The notes beneath the pieces are model-generated. The model was not told where the DNA came from. It ran no database searches and saw nothing but the letters and a program-made list of their open reading frames with translations. 64,000 nucleotides of DNA, taken from positions 23,739-87,738 of the forward strand of contig NZ_CABFVH010000022.1 of NCBI RefSeq assembly GCF_902141855.1, given 5' to 3'. Each line of letters starts with the position of its first letter. The first letter of the stretch is position 1. This document shows positions 16,741 to 24,408 of the stretch, one piece after another. A program made the position numbers and the translations under genes. The DNA comes from Methylobacterium dankookense. Its GTDB lineage: Bacteria; Pseudomonadota; Alphaproteobacteria; Rhizobiales; Beijerinckiaceae.

Positions 16741-17120
16741 GTCCGAACGCTCCTGCTCGGCCGCGTAGACAGCCCCTTTTTACGGGTGATCCGATGCCGG
16801 GCGAAGAACCGCCACAGCCCGCTGACGCTCGTGCGGACCCCCTGTTCGGCCAGGAGATCACGCACCTCGTGCAGGAAGGCCTGCGGCCGCTCCCGATCGA
16901 TCTGAAGGATCCGCTCAGCGTGCGCTTCGATGGCCGGTGCGGGTCGCTGCCCGCACGAGGGCCGGGGTGCGATCGCGCCCTCCGCCTGGAAGCGTTCATG
17001 CCAGCGGATCGCGCTGGATGGGCCGATACCGAAGCGCCGAGCTGCTTGTCGGCGCGAAGCTCCCGCTTCGATCGCCGCGATCACGCGTTCTCGCAGATCC
17101 ACCGATAGCGCTGACGGCAT
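16737..17120 (-). CDS. IS630 transposase, DNA-binding part (orfA)
   Basis: A 127-residue frame with the N-terminal helix-turn-helix of IS630 transposases (SVDLRERVIAAIEAGASRRQ, AARRFGIGPSSAIRWHERF) and the winged second domain (RPQAFLHEVRDLLAEQGVRT, SGLWRFFARHRITRKKG). The frame ends soon after KKG with unrelated residues, as expected when the product is completed by a -1 shift into orfB. Confidence 0.85.
   Translation of the reverse strand: MPSALSVDLRERVIAAIEAGASRRQAARRFGIGPSSAIRWHERFQAEGAIAPRPSCGQRPAPAIEAHAERILQIDRERPQAFLHEVRDLLAEQGVRTSVSGLWRFFARHRITRKKGLSTRPSRSVRT
16777..16781 (-). other. Candidate -1 programmed frameshift site
   Basis: On the minus strand the sequence reads CGT AAA AAG GGG. 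Slipping back one base at AAG moves orfA into orfB and restores the family consensus. The run is A5, shorter than the strongest A6G slippery site. Confidence 0.5.
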
Positions 17121-17207
17121 CCCGACCTCCTCGGAAAGCCCAACAGCGAATCAGATCCGCAGACTGCCCGCTACCCCCAACGATTCAACCCAGCCGGACA
17201 CGGCTCT

Positions 17208-17237
17208 AATCGTCGCCGGGGCCCGGGATAGTTGACG
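17208..17237 (-). repeat. IS21 right terminal inverted repeat region
   Basis: Read inward it gives CGTCAACTAT then CGACGATT, matching the left end at 13771-13801. It lies beyond the IS630 element. Confidence 0.6.
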
Positions 17238-17267
17238 CCGCCTCCGAGCCTGTCTGCTCTGGGGGCC

Positions 17268-17900
17268 ATGATGTTCGAGCCTCCCAATGCCTTGCAGATC
17301 CACGTGGCGATCGACGGGATCGAGCCCGCGGTCTGGCGTCGCCTCGTGGTCCCGTACACGTGGCATCTGGGCGAGCTGCACCTGGCCATCCAGGCGGCCT
17401 TCAACTGGTGGAACTCCCATCTGCACGAGTTCCGGATCGGCGGCCTGCGCTACGGCGATCCCGATGCGGATGAGTGGGGCAGCGCCGATGATCCGCGCGT
17501 GTTCGACGAGCGCGAGGTGCGCCTGCTCGACTTCGATCGCGAGCCTGGGCTGGGCTTCACCTATCTCTACGACTTCGGCGACGACTGGTACCACACCGTC
17601 ACGCTGGAACGGCCCCTGGTCCTCGAAGCACGGCCGCGCCACGCCACCTGTCTCGACGGAGCCCGGGCCCGGCCGCCGGAGGACGTCGGCGGGCTCGGTG
17701 GCTACGCGAACTTCCTGGCCATCATGGCCGATGCTGACGACCCCGAGCATGCCGAGATCCGTCGCTGGTGCGGCGGCCACTTCGATCCCGACTGGTTCGA
17801 TCGCGCCGTCGTCGACAAGGACCTGAAGAGCGCCCTCAAACCCAATGTCCGCCGACGCCTGCACCAGCCCAAACCGATACGTCCCGAGCGGCCATCGTAA
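17268..17900 (+). CDS. Plasmid pRiA4b ORF-3 family protein
   Basis: A 210-residue protein from ATG 17268 (the next codon is also ATG). The family pattern is plain: LQIHVAIDGIEPAVWRRLVV near the start, TWHLGELHLAIQAAFNWWNSH, LHEFRIGG, then FTYLYDFGDDWYHTVTLE, and the C-terminal block with CLDGARARPPEDVGG and WCGGHFDPDWFD. These proteins (PF07929) are common on rhizobial and methylobacterial plasmids. Their biochemical function is unknown; neither a membrane segment nor a DNA-binding motif is seen. It begins about 30 bp beyond the IS21 end, so the insertion may have replaced its native promoter. Confidence 0.85.
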   Translation: MMFEPPNALQIHVAIDGIEPAVWRRLVVPYTWHLGELHLAIQAAFNWWNSHLHEFRIGGLRYGDPDADEWGSADDPRVFDEREVRLLDFDREPGLGFTYLYDFGDDWYHTVTLERPLVLEARPRHATCLDGARARPPEDVGGLGGYANFLAIMADADDPEHAEIRRWCGGHFDPDWFDRAVVDKDLKSALKPNVRRRLHQPKPIRPERPS

Positions 17901-18001
17901 TCGACGCTCTCAGGACATCGAAATTGTCGTTGCACACCCGGCAGACGCGCTGGCGCTGCCGCCCTCCGGGCGACCGCCATCGCCGTGCGTGAGCTACGCT
18001 C

Positions 18002-18232
18002 GTGAGCAGACCCAATACCGCGCAGATCCGCCTGCTCGCGTACTTGGCGCAGGCGCCGGGTGCGGGGTTCGTCGCGGTGAACCAGGTCGACCGGGCCCGG
18101 GCGGTTCGCGCGGGCGACGAGCTGTTCCTGCCCTCGCTCGTGGCGCGGGGTTGGGCCGAGATGGACGCGCGACGCACCGGCTACGCGCGCATCACCGATG
18201 CCGGACGCTCGGCTCTGGCTGACCTAGACTGA
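18002..18232 (+). CDS. Small winged-helix-like protein
   Basis: A 76-residue frame starting with GTG. The sequence NTAQIRLLAYLAQAPGAGFV, then LVARGWAEMD, then YARITDAGRSAL has the look of a minimal winged helix: the closing GYARITDAGRSAL pattern is that of the wing and last helix of MarR/PadR-like domains. The recognition helix is short and divergent. No Shine-Dalgarno is evident. It may be a small regulator or a decayed one. Confidence 0.45.
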   Translation: MSRPNTAQIRLLAYLAQAPGAGFVAVNQVDRARAVRAGDELFLPSLVARGWAEMDARRTGYARITDAGRSALADLD

Positions 18233-18535
18233 GGGCAACGGGAGGGCGACGGAGGCTTCGGGAGCGGAACGGAGGATCACAGGCCGGCGGATCCGCAGCG
18301 CTCGCCTCGCGCTCGGCTGGGCGTTGCAAGGGCTCGCGAGCGGGGCGAAGCTACTGCCGAGCGTCGTGGACCGGGCCGAGCGCTGCCCCGGTGAGCCGGT
18401 GATCACGCAGCTGAACGCCCTGATGCGGGCCCGGCGCACCGCCGCGGTACCGATCGCAGCCAGAATACCCGGTGAGCCGCACCCCATAATCAGACAGGGG
18501 CCGCACCTGCCGTTTCGCGGGCTCGCCCGCGGACG
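18233..18535. other. Intergenic, no gene seen
   Basis: Open frames occur on both strands, but none has a start site, domain or recognisable family. The 3' end of the leftward gene at 18536 lies at its right edge; no terminator hairpin with a T-run is seen. Confidence 0.4.
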
Positions 18536-18808
18536 TTACCGTGCAGGAGCGGTCGTGCTCGTGCCCATACCGACGCCTGGGTGGGAGGTTCCGGTACCGG
18601 GCACTGTTGCGGCGCCAGCTGTACCCATGGTCGAACCGGTGGCTGAGCCAGTCGTCCGCTCGTTCATCTTCTCGCTGTTGCTCTTGACGGAGCCCGGGTT
18701 GTTCATATTGCCCGTAGCGCTGCCTCCGCCGGCCGGCTGCTGAGCGTAGGCTGTGCCGGTCAGAGCGACCGCGAGAGCGACCGCGAGGCCGCAAGTTTTG
18801 AGGCGCAT
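18536..18808 (-). CDS. Small exported Gly/Ser/Thr-rich protein
   Basis: A 90-residue protein with a clear Sec signal peptide (MRLKTCGLAVALAVALTGTA ending in YAQQ). The mature part is low in complexity (Gly, Ser, Thr, Asn; the block NMNNPGSVKSNSEKMNERTT). Such short exported proteins are common in methylobacteria and have no assigned function. It stands alone. Probably periplasmic. Confidence 0.65.
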   Translation of the reverse strand: MRLKTCGLAVALAVALTGTAYAQQPAGGGSATGNMNNPGSVKSNSEKMNERTTGSATGSTMGTAGAATVPGTGTSHPGVGMGTSTTAPAR

Positions 18809-18961
18809 AGGCGTTTCCTCAACTATCCCGTGTTCGGGTTCGAATGCAAACGCCGGCTGCGCTGCCTTTGTTCAGTAGAAAGTGACGCCTGCGGCTGGGG
18901 ATATGGGCGCTGCGCCCTTACTTCGGCGAACAGCTGGTGAGCCGCATCCACACGAAACCCG

Positions 18962-19351
18962 CTATCCAGCGCGCTGGGCGCTCCAACGGCCGGTGCAGGT
19001 GACCAGTCCGCCGGACGTGTGCCACGTACCGTTGCCGCTGCCCCTGACGTCCAGGCTGCCGGAGATCGGGACCCTGTTGGCCCCGCTGGTAATCGTGGCC
19101 TGCACGGATCCGGTCGACGACACGCCGCCGTCGATCTCGACCTCTCGGCCCGGGACCGAGGCGTCACTGTCCTTGATCCGGACTTGGTAGCGCGTGCGCG
19201 TCGCGCAGGGCCTTTGAGCCGTGATGGCGATGATGGTCCAGGATCCGTCGTACCGGTTCGGCACGCGCACCATCCTCGCCGCGGCACCGGCTGGATGGAG
19301 AGCGCCAGTCAGGAGGACGGCCGCGAAGATCGAGGTGGGGATACGCGCCAC
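18962..19351 (-). CDS. Exported protein of unknown function
   Basis: About 129 residues from a GTG at 19351. That start is preferred because GGAG lies 6 nt upstream and a signal peptide follows at once (ARIPTSIFAAVLLTGALHPA, cleavage near GAAA). An in-frame ATG at 19420 would add a polar N-terminus. The mature protein has the blocks YDGSWTIIAITAQRPCATRT and GTWHTSGGLVTCTGRW. The two cysteines could form one disulphide, and alternating beta-type sequence suggests a small lipocalin-like or beta-sandwich fold. Function unknown. Confidence 0.6.
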   Translation of the reverse strand: MARIPTSIFAAVLLTGALHPAGAAARMVRVPNRYDGSWTIIAITAQRPCATRTRYQVRIKDSDASVPGREVEIDGGVSSTGSVQATITSGANRVPISGSLDVRGSGNGTWHTSGGLVTCTGRWSAQRAG

Positions 19352-20083
19352 AGACAGCTCCGGGAGATTTCGGCAGCCGAACTTGACCGGCCGCTCACAG
19401 AACGGCCCGTCCACCGACACGGTTTCCCGGATCCGCGCGCGCTCCCGGCCGTGAAGGGTGTTGCGTGCGTCATGGCTCTCGGCTGCGTCGTACCGGTCCT
19501 CCCGGGGTTCGCGCCAGTGGCCACGCGCCAGGGCCGGATCTGCCCGGTCCGGTCCCCCTATCGCCGGACGGCGGCATTGGCGGTTGGTTCAGTCCGCCGC
19601 GAGACTTCGCGGGCGCGGCAGCTTGCGTGGAGCGGCCCGGGGCGCAGCGTGAGGAATCGAGAGCGCCTTCCCCGTTCCAACTGAGCTTGCAGTCTGACGC
19701 CTGTATGCGGCCCGACTTTGACTAAGCCCAACGGGGTCGAAGCGCATCGCGGGCGGAGGCCGCCCGACGGGTCTGGGCTCTCGTAGCGTCCACTGAACGC
19801 GCGACCCGAAGGCTGCCGGAATGGCGAACGGGCCGCTCCACCTGAATGAGGACAGCCCGTCGCCGAGACTCAACATCGGAGCACGATGTCAACGCGTGCC
19901 TCAGGGAAACTGCAGACCGCAGCGCCGGTTCCCACCCACGCCGCCGACGCTACGTGGCATCGACAGATTGCGGGCCCGTCGAGCGCACGCGTGCGGAGTG
20001 ATGCCGAGCGATGGTGGCCCGTGGCGGGAGCCGCGCAAGGGCCGAGAGCTGTGTGTGTCGGCCGGGGACCTCGGATCCACCGT
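19352..20083. other. Long intergenic region, no gene seen
   Basis: About 730 bp separate the exported-protein gene from the ExoVII-like cassette, whose genes end here. Several long frames exist, but their composition is that of GC-rich shadows. Some may be decayed coding sequence. Confidence 0.4.
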
Positions 20084-20314
20084 TCAGGCGGCGCTGGCCG
20101 GCCGGGCGTTGCCGCGCAGGCAGGCGACGGCCTCGCGGATCTCGACGGCGTGATCGACGAGCCTCCGCTTCAATCGATGGGCCTCGGCCACGGTGTCCGG
20201 CAAGCGCCTGAGCCGGTCCTCCAGGTCGCCCGTGCGCAGACCGCGCGCGAGCTCGTCCAGGCGCGCCAGCATCTCGGTGAAAGAAAGTTCAGGCTGGTGG
20301 GTCTCTGGGGTCAT
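20084..20314 (-). CDS. xseB: XseB-like small subunit of an exonuclease VII-like complex
   Basis: A 76-residue helical protein with the XseB shape: LSFTEMLARLDELARGLRTG corresponds to the family's first helix (SFEEALxELExIVxxLExG), followed by the linker DLED and a second helix. XseB binds in several copies to XseA to form exonuclease VII, which trims single-stranded DNA from both ends. The gene starts 19 bp after the XseA-like gene, so it is probably in the same transcript. The C-terminus (AVACLRGNARPASAA) is longer than in chromosomal XseB. Alone the sequence would be a weak call; its position makes it strong. Confidence 0.7.
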   Translation of the reverse strand: MTPETHQPELSFTEMLARLDELARGLRTGDLEDRLRRLPDTVAEAHRLKRRLVDHAVEIREAVACLRGNARPASAA

Positions 20315-20333
20315 GGTGTGATCTCCGTACGGT

Positions 20334-21686
20334 TCAGTGGGTGGTGCTCGGGTCGTGGGATGCGACGACCGCGACGGTGAGGCTGCGCCCGTCCGCGAAC
20401 GTCAGGGTGAGTGGCCCAACCGCGGCCTCCGGGCCGAAGATCGGTCCGCCGGCGGCGTCGCTGAGCCGGACGAGGCCCTCCGGCCAAGGGGCCGACTGGT
20501 CCGGTGCGGCGCGCGCGGCCCGATCCGGGATAGCCAGCAGGGTCAGGGTCTGTTCCAAGCCGCACTCGATCGCACGCGCGGTCGACTCCGCCCGCCGCTT
20601 CGCCGCTTCGAGACAGGCCTCGGCCGCGTCCGCGACCGCCTCGCAGCCGGCGATGCCTAACCGGTGCACGGATCGCTCGAACTCATCCAACGCCGCCTGC
20701 AGCTCGGTCCAGGTGGCCTCGGCGCGTGCGGCCGAGCCGTCCAGCAGGGTGAGAACGAGATGGCGCGCCTCCGAGGGCGTCGGCAGGCTCGCCCAGGCGA
20801 CGATGTCGGCGATGGTTGCAGCGTCGGTGCGGTGCCCGACCGCAGCCACCACCGGCACGGTGAGCGTGGTGATCGCCGCCGCGACCTCGCGGGCGCCGAG
20901 CGCGCCGGCCGGGCTGCCACCGCCGCGCACCAGCAGCACCAGGCCGCGATCCTCGCGGCCCCGGTGCAGGGCGGCGGCCTCGTCCAGGCGTCGTATCAGG
21001 GCAGGCACCGCCCCGGGCCCGTCAAACCGGCATTCCAGGTCGTCGACCTGCAGGATACCGGCGGCCGCCAGGGCTTGCAGCGTCGCGGCGACGTCGTCCC
21101 AACCCTGGCCTGGCGGGTGCAGCACGCTGACGCGCTCGAGGTGGGCCGGGCTCGACAGCCGGCGCTGCGCCTCGAGCAGACCCGCCCGCCTCAGACCATC
21201 GAGGATGCGGGCGCGCTCCAGTTCGGCCTCGGACACCCGCCGCGCCGGCTCGATCGCACTGACGTTGAGCCGCAGCCGGGCGTCCGACAGCCAGGAGGCC
21301 GTGCAGGTCAGCGTGATGTCCCGATGTTCGAGCTCCGTTGGATCGAACGGCCGCTCGAGCGCGGCGGCGATCGCGTCGCGAGCGTCCGCACCGATGCGGG
21401 CGTTCAGGACCGGCGCGTTGCTGCCGAGGAAGCCATGCGTTGGCCGAAGCTCGAGATCGTGGCTGCCGTGCCACCGGGGCAGCACTCGGGTGACGGTGGC
21501 GCAGACGCGAAACCGCCGCGGCAGCCCGGTGCGCACGGCGCTGCCGGCGCGGGCCCAGAGCTCGTGCAGATCGAGGACCGGCCCTTCCGGGTCCGGTGGC
21601 GGCGCGCGGCCGGACCGGGACCGCTCGGGTGGTGGCTCGCTCTCGAGTGTGGCCGGCGGGGCGCGGCGGAATTCGTGGATACGCAT
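20334..21686 (-). CDS. xseA: Divergent XseA-like large subunit, probably active
   Basis: About 450 residues from ATG 21686; an in-frame GTG at 21812 would overlap the upstream gene. An OB-fold-like N-terminus (~37-145, LDLHELWARAGSAVRTGLPR onwards) is followed by a catalytic domain. This has RGGGSPAGALG at ~254-264 (family RGGGSxEDL) and VVAAVGHRTDAATIADIVAW at ~279-298 (family AVGHETDxTIxDxVAD), then LPTPSEA. The catalytic Arg, His and Asp are therefore present. The usual VTSPTGAAxxDI motif is replaced by LHPPGQGWDDVAATL. A helical region follows, then GPLTLTFADGRSLTV, the usual C-terminal hairpin. It is flanked by an XseA-related gene and an XseB-like gene. Plasmid location and divergence suggest a specialised role. 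Confidence 0.8.
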   Translation of the reverse strand: MRIHEFRRAPPATLESEPPPERSRSGRAPPPDPEGPVLDLHELWARAGSAVRTGLPRRFRVCATVTRVLPRWHGSHDLELRPTHGFLGSNAPVLNARIGADARDAIAAALERPFDPTELEHRDITLTCTASWLSDARLRLNVSAIEPARRVSEAELERARILDGLRRAGLLEAQRRLSSPAHLERVSVLHPPGQGWDDVAATLQALAAAGILQVDDLECRFDGPGAVPALIRRLDEAAALHRGREDRGLVLLVRGGGSPAGALGAREVAAAITTLTVPVVAAVGHRTDAATIADIVAWASLPTPSEARHLVLTLLDGSAARAEATWTELQAALDEFERSVHRLGIAGCEAVADAAEACLEAAKRRAESTARAIECGLEQTLTLLAIPDRAARAAPDQSAPWPEGLVRLSDAAGGPIFGPEAAVGPLTLTFADGRSLTVAVVASHDPSTTH

Positions 21687-21787
21687 AGGGGTTCGAGGTT
21701 CGGATCTTTGAGGAAGAGGGACCGGGACAGGGGTGAGCCGTCCCGGGGCCGGCCCGGGCGCGACACGCGTCCGGGCCGCGCGGAGGA

Positions 21788-22690
21788 TCAGAACGGCGCG
21801 TCCGAGGGCCACGCCTCAATGCCGGGGGCCATGCGGGGGCGGGTGAGCACCTCCTCGATCCGGTCGAGCCGGGGCCGGTCGGCCCGGGTGAGCTCGCCGC
21901 GCAGCACCTCCTCGATCGCAGCCTGCACCGCGCCGGGGATCGGGGAAGAGCGCCAGGCGAGCGCGTCGACGAGCGTCGGCACCGGCCCGGCGAGCGTGAT
22001 CAGCGCTCCGCCGAGATCGCATGCGGCCTCGACCACGCGCGGGTCGCTGAACGCCCGCCCGCCGGTCCGACGATCGCCGGTGACGACCAGCACCGCGTCC
22101 GCGCCGGTCCACTGGATGAACTCCGCCGCATCGCGCAGGGCCTGATGCACGGCATCGGCATCATCGAGGTCGACCGGCCGCACGGCGAGAGACACGATCC
22201 GGCATTCGTCCAGGTTCTGGAGCTGTAGCGCCAGGGCAGCCCAGCGCGGGCCGTCGTCCTCGGGTACCAGGGCGAAGAGCTGGCGCAGCCGTTCAGGGGC
22301 GCGACTCTGCCACCACCTGCCTTGCTCTTCCAGGGATCGACGGAGCTCCGCGTCGGCGGCGGCTTGGGCCGGCGTCGGCCAGTCGCTGGCGGAGATCACG
22401 AGGCGCGGCCCGAGCCGGGCGTCGTATTCGAGGTCGAAGCGGATCGGGATCGGCTCACCAGGCCGGATCCAGGACGGACCGAGGCCGATCAGGCCGAGCG
22501 CGGAAGCCAGGAGTTCCTGTCGGACGAAGACGTGTCCGTAGTTCGGCCGGCTCGGGTCCGGGCCTGACAGCGCGGCCCGGAGACCGGGCTTGTGCCGGTG
22601 CGGCAGGATCTCGAGCAGCGCTTCCAACCCCTCCTGTGAGGCTGGTGGGCGTGCGGGATCATGCGCGCCGGCGGGCACGGTGTTGGTCAT
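21788..22690 (-). CDS. XseA-related protein lacking catalytic motifs
   Basis: A 300-residue protein. Residues ~196-254 align with the XseA catalytic core of the next gene: GADAVLVVTGDRRTGG stands where RGLVLLVRGGGSPAG is, and AGPVPTLVDALAWRSSPIPG stands where VGHRTD...DIVAWASLPTPS is. The RGGGS motif and the catalytic GHxxD are both lost. The N-terminal part (NYGHVFVRQELLASALGLIG, IRFDLEYDARLGPRLVISAS) may be a degenerate OB region. It is first in the cassette, about 100 bp before the active-looking XseA. Likely a structural or regulatory subunit. The homology call is by eye from short motifs and order. Confidence 0.6.
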   Translation of the reverse strand: MTNTVPAGAHDPARPPASQEGLEALLEILPHRHKPGLRAALSGPDPSRPNYGHVFVRQELLASALGLIGLGPSWIRPGEPIPIRFDLEYDARLGPRLVISASDWPTPAQAAADAELRRSLEEQGRWWQSRAPERLRQLFALVPEDDGPRWAALALQLQNLDECRIVSLAVRPVDLDDADAVHQALRDAAEFIQWTGADAVLVVTGDRRTGGRAFSDPRVVEAACDLGGALITLAGPVPTLVDALAWRSSPIPGAVQAAIEEVLRGELTRADRPRLDRIEEVLTRPRMAPGIEAWPSDAPF

Positions 22691-22993
22691 TGTGAGGTTC
22701 CTCAGGTGCGAGGGGAGCGGAGCGAGCCCGAGCGGTCACCGCGGCGCGTCGGCGCCGGGTGACTGTCGTGTTCGTCTTTCCCGGGATTTTCGTCGGACGA
22801 CCCGACGCCCCCTTCCTCCGTCCCTGCTAAGGCCGGCGCGCAGGCGAGCGGCCCACCTCCAGAATCTCAATTCCTCCCGTCCTCTGGGTCACACCCATGG
22901 ACCGATCAGGCCCTCATCCGATGTCCGGACAGACTACGCCCCTCGAGCGCCCACCGAGCCGGTGCGTTCGTCAGATCGTCCGGCGTCAGACCC
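22691..22993. other. Upstream region of the ExoVII-like cassette
   Basis: Non-coding by my reading; it should hold the cassette promoter. GC-rich, with no clear palindrome or terminator. Confidence 0.4.
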
Positions 22994-23812
22994 TCAGCGC
23001 ATGGCTCGGCCCGTGCCACCACCCGCGCGGATTCGCGTCTGATCGGATCGATCGAGGTCGCCCGCTGCCCTCCGGCAGCATTTTGACGTTTCCGTTTTCC
23101 CCGGTTCTGACAGGGTTAGAACTCCAGTAGGCGTGCTGGTCACGCTTTTGACCCCTCCCCCTCGAAGTGTGGATGGTTCGGCCTGCCCTTCTCGCTTCGA
23201 GAGCGGATCGCCGTGCCGCGCCAGCCGGATCCAGGCGAGCCACTCGGCCGAAATGATGCGGGCTACGTTCGTATCGTTGCGGAAGCCCGTGATCTGGCGC
23301 TCCTCGACGGTCAGCAGCCCGAGCCGACGCGCCTCGCGGATCGCGTTCTTCACGGTGGAGCGGCACACACCTGCGACCGCAGCCATGTTCTCGATCGAAA
23401 GCCGACAGTCCTTCCGGCGCACGGTCTCGGCCGCCACGAGGGCGAGAACCGCCTGCTCGGCCAGTGTGAACCGGGCCGCGAGCCCCGGCGGAAGCCGCCC
23501 CGAGGCAGCCCAGCGGCGACGGCGCTCCATCGAGGCATCTGTGCGCGGGCGCGAGCCGACGGCCCTCCTAGCTGACGCTGCGCGATCTTGAGCGGGCGGG
23601 CTATCGCTTTTGTTAGAGGTAGCTGGCGCGGCCAGGGAAACCCGTCGGGACGCCGGCGCGTCGGTGCGTGCCTCGATCAGCCCGGACAGCGCCTCGGCCT
23701 CGGCCTCGGTGATCTTCCCTTCGCTATAGGCGCGCCAGAGCGCAGCCGTCACGGTCGGCAGCGCGGCTTGGGGGGCTATCTCCGCCTGTCGGCGGATCTC
23801 CTCAGCAAACAT
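22994..23812 (-). CDS. Winged-helix plasmid protein, possible replication or partition regulator
   Basis: About 272 residues from ATG 23812, the start with the nearest purine-rich site; a longer frame to 23968 has an unlikely N-terminus. A helix-turn-helix is clear in the centre: LAARFTLAEQAVLALVAAET, then CRLSIENMAAVAGVCRSTVK, NAIREARRLGLLTVEERQ and a wing-like ITGFRNDTNV. This is the architecture of GntR-like or replication-initiator winged helices. The N-terminal third is helical and the C-terminal tail basic. It diverges from parA across a 600-bp repeat-rich region, the place where a rep gene or an origin-binding protein is expected. The function is inferred from position. Confidence 0.6.
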   Translation of the reverse strand: MFAEEIRRQAEIAPQAALPTVTAALWRAYSEGKITEAEAEALSGLIEARTDAPASRRVSLAAPATSNKSDSPPAQDRAASARRAVGSRPRTDASMERRRRWAASGRLPPGLAARFTLAEQAVLALVAAETVRRKDCRLSIENMAAVAGVCRSTVKNAIREARRLGLLTVEERQITGFRNDTNVARIISAEWLAWIRLARHGDPLSKREGQAEPSTLRGGGVKSVTSTPTGVLTLSEPGKTETSKCCRRAAGDLDRSDQTRIRAGGGTGRAMR

Positions 23813-24408
23813 CGTCCTGGCCCTTCGCAGGGCCGCGGCAGAGCAAGGGATGCCCACTGTGTGGGTACCCTTTCCACAAAGCACGACTTCATCGTTGGCG
23901 GAATTGGCGTTCCGCCTTGACACCCGGGGGTGCCATGTGGCTTGTGAGGGATTGGAAACGGTCCTCACAGACCACTCGATTTCGCGGGCTCCTCGTTTGG
24001 CGACGGGGGGCCCGTAGTCGTTTCAGGGTCTCGTTTCCGCGGCGATCATCTCCTTCCCCGACTCACGACTCGACAGATCGAGCGTAACCGGGACCGCTCA
24101 TGTCGTCCGGGCGACGCTGCTAAGTCAACGTCGCGGCCTGAACCGGTCCGTCGAAATCCTGTAACCCTGAGGGGCAGGTGGGCTTCAGGCCATCTACCCA
24201 TTCGAACCTTCGCCCTGATGTCCATCAGGTCCATCGCCCATCAACCCACCCGCTCTTACGGGCTCAAGGGTTTATGGGTGCTCACCCCTGAGCCCAGAAG
24301 CCCAAAGGGGAGCTTGCCCATCGGGGCGCTAGGGTTAAGGGTTCGTTGACCATTTGGGCTTCAGCTCGCTTGGGCGCTGGGGAAGGCGCGCAACAGGGAG
24401 CTGGGGCA
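23813..24408. promoter_or_regulatory. Repeat-rich region upstream of parA; candidate parS/origin
   Basis: Contains the 10-mer TGGGCTTCAG twice (24179-24188 and 24355-24364) and a one-mismatch inverted copy, CAGAAGCCCA, at 24295-24304. A perfect palindrome CCTGATG-TC-CATCAGG lies at 24214-24229. GGGCTCA (24260-24266) pairs with TGAGCCC (24289-24295) over a loop that itself holds GGGTG/CACCC. No gene is seen here. These are the features expected of a partition site, operator cluster or iteron-type origin between divergent genes. Confidence 0.5.

Larger units (their letters stand above)
16152..17149 (-). mobile_element. IS630-family element nested in IS21
   Basis: Two overlapping transposase frames on the minus strand fill this span. 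GCTGTTG at 16154-16160 and its complement CAACAGC at 17141-17147 are the only clear terminal match, so the ends are approximate. IS630 elements insert at TA; a TA lies at 16150-16151 in the istB stop codon. Sequence with the matching IS21 end resumes beyond about 17170. Confidence 0.6.
13769..17239 (+). mobile_element. IS21-family element split by an IS630-family insertion
   Basis: It contains istA and istB in the usual overlapping order. Terminal inverted repeats can be matched. Left: CGCCAACTAC (13771-13780), then 13 bp, then CGACGATT (13794-13801). Right, read inward on the minus strand: CGTCAACTAT (17237-17228), then 12 bp, then CGACGATT (17215-17208). The matching spacing supports these as the two ends. 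An IS630-like element occupies about 16152-17149, just after istB. The outermost bases and the target duplication were not determined. Confidence 0.7.

Noticed and set aside
18243..18530. A coding region between the small winged-helix gene and the exported protein
   Set aside because: The plus-strand frame is open, but it lacks a start site and any recognisable family, and it runs antisense into the next gene.
20341..22145. Long plus-strand frames across the ExoVII-like cassette
   Set aside because: They cross the gene boundaries of the cassette and are Arg/Ser/Ala-rich without motifs.
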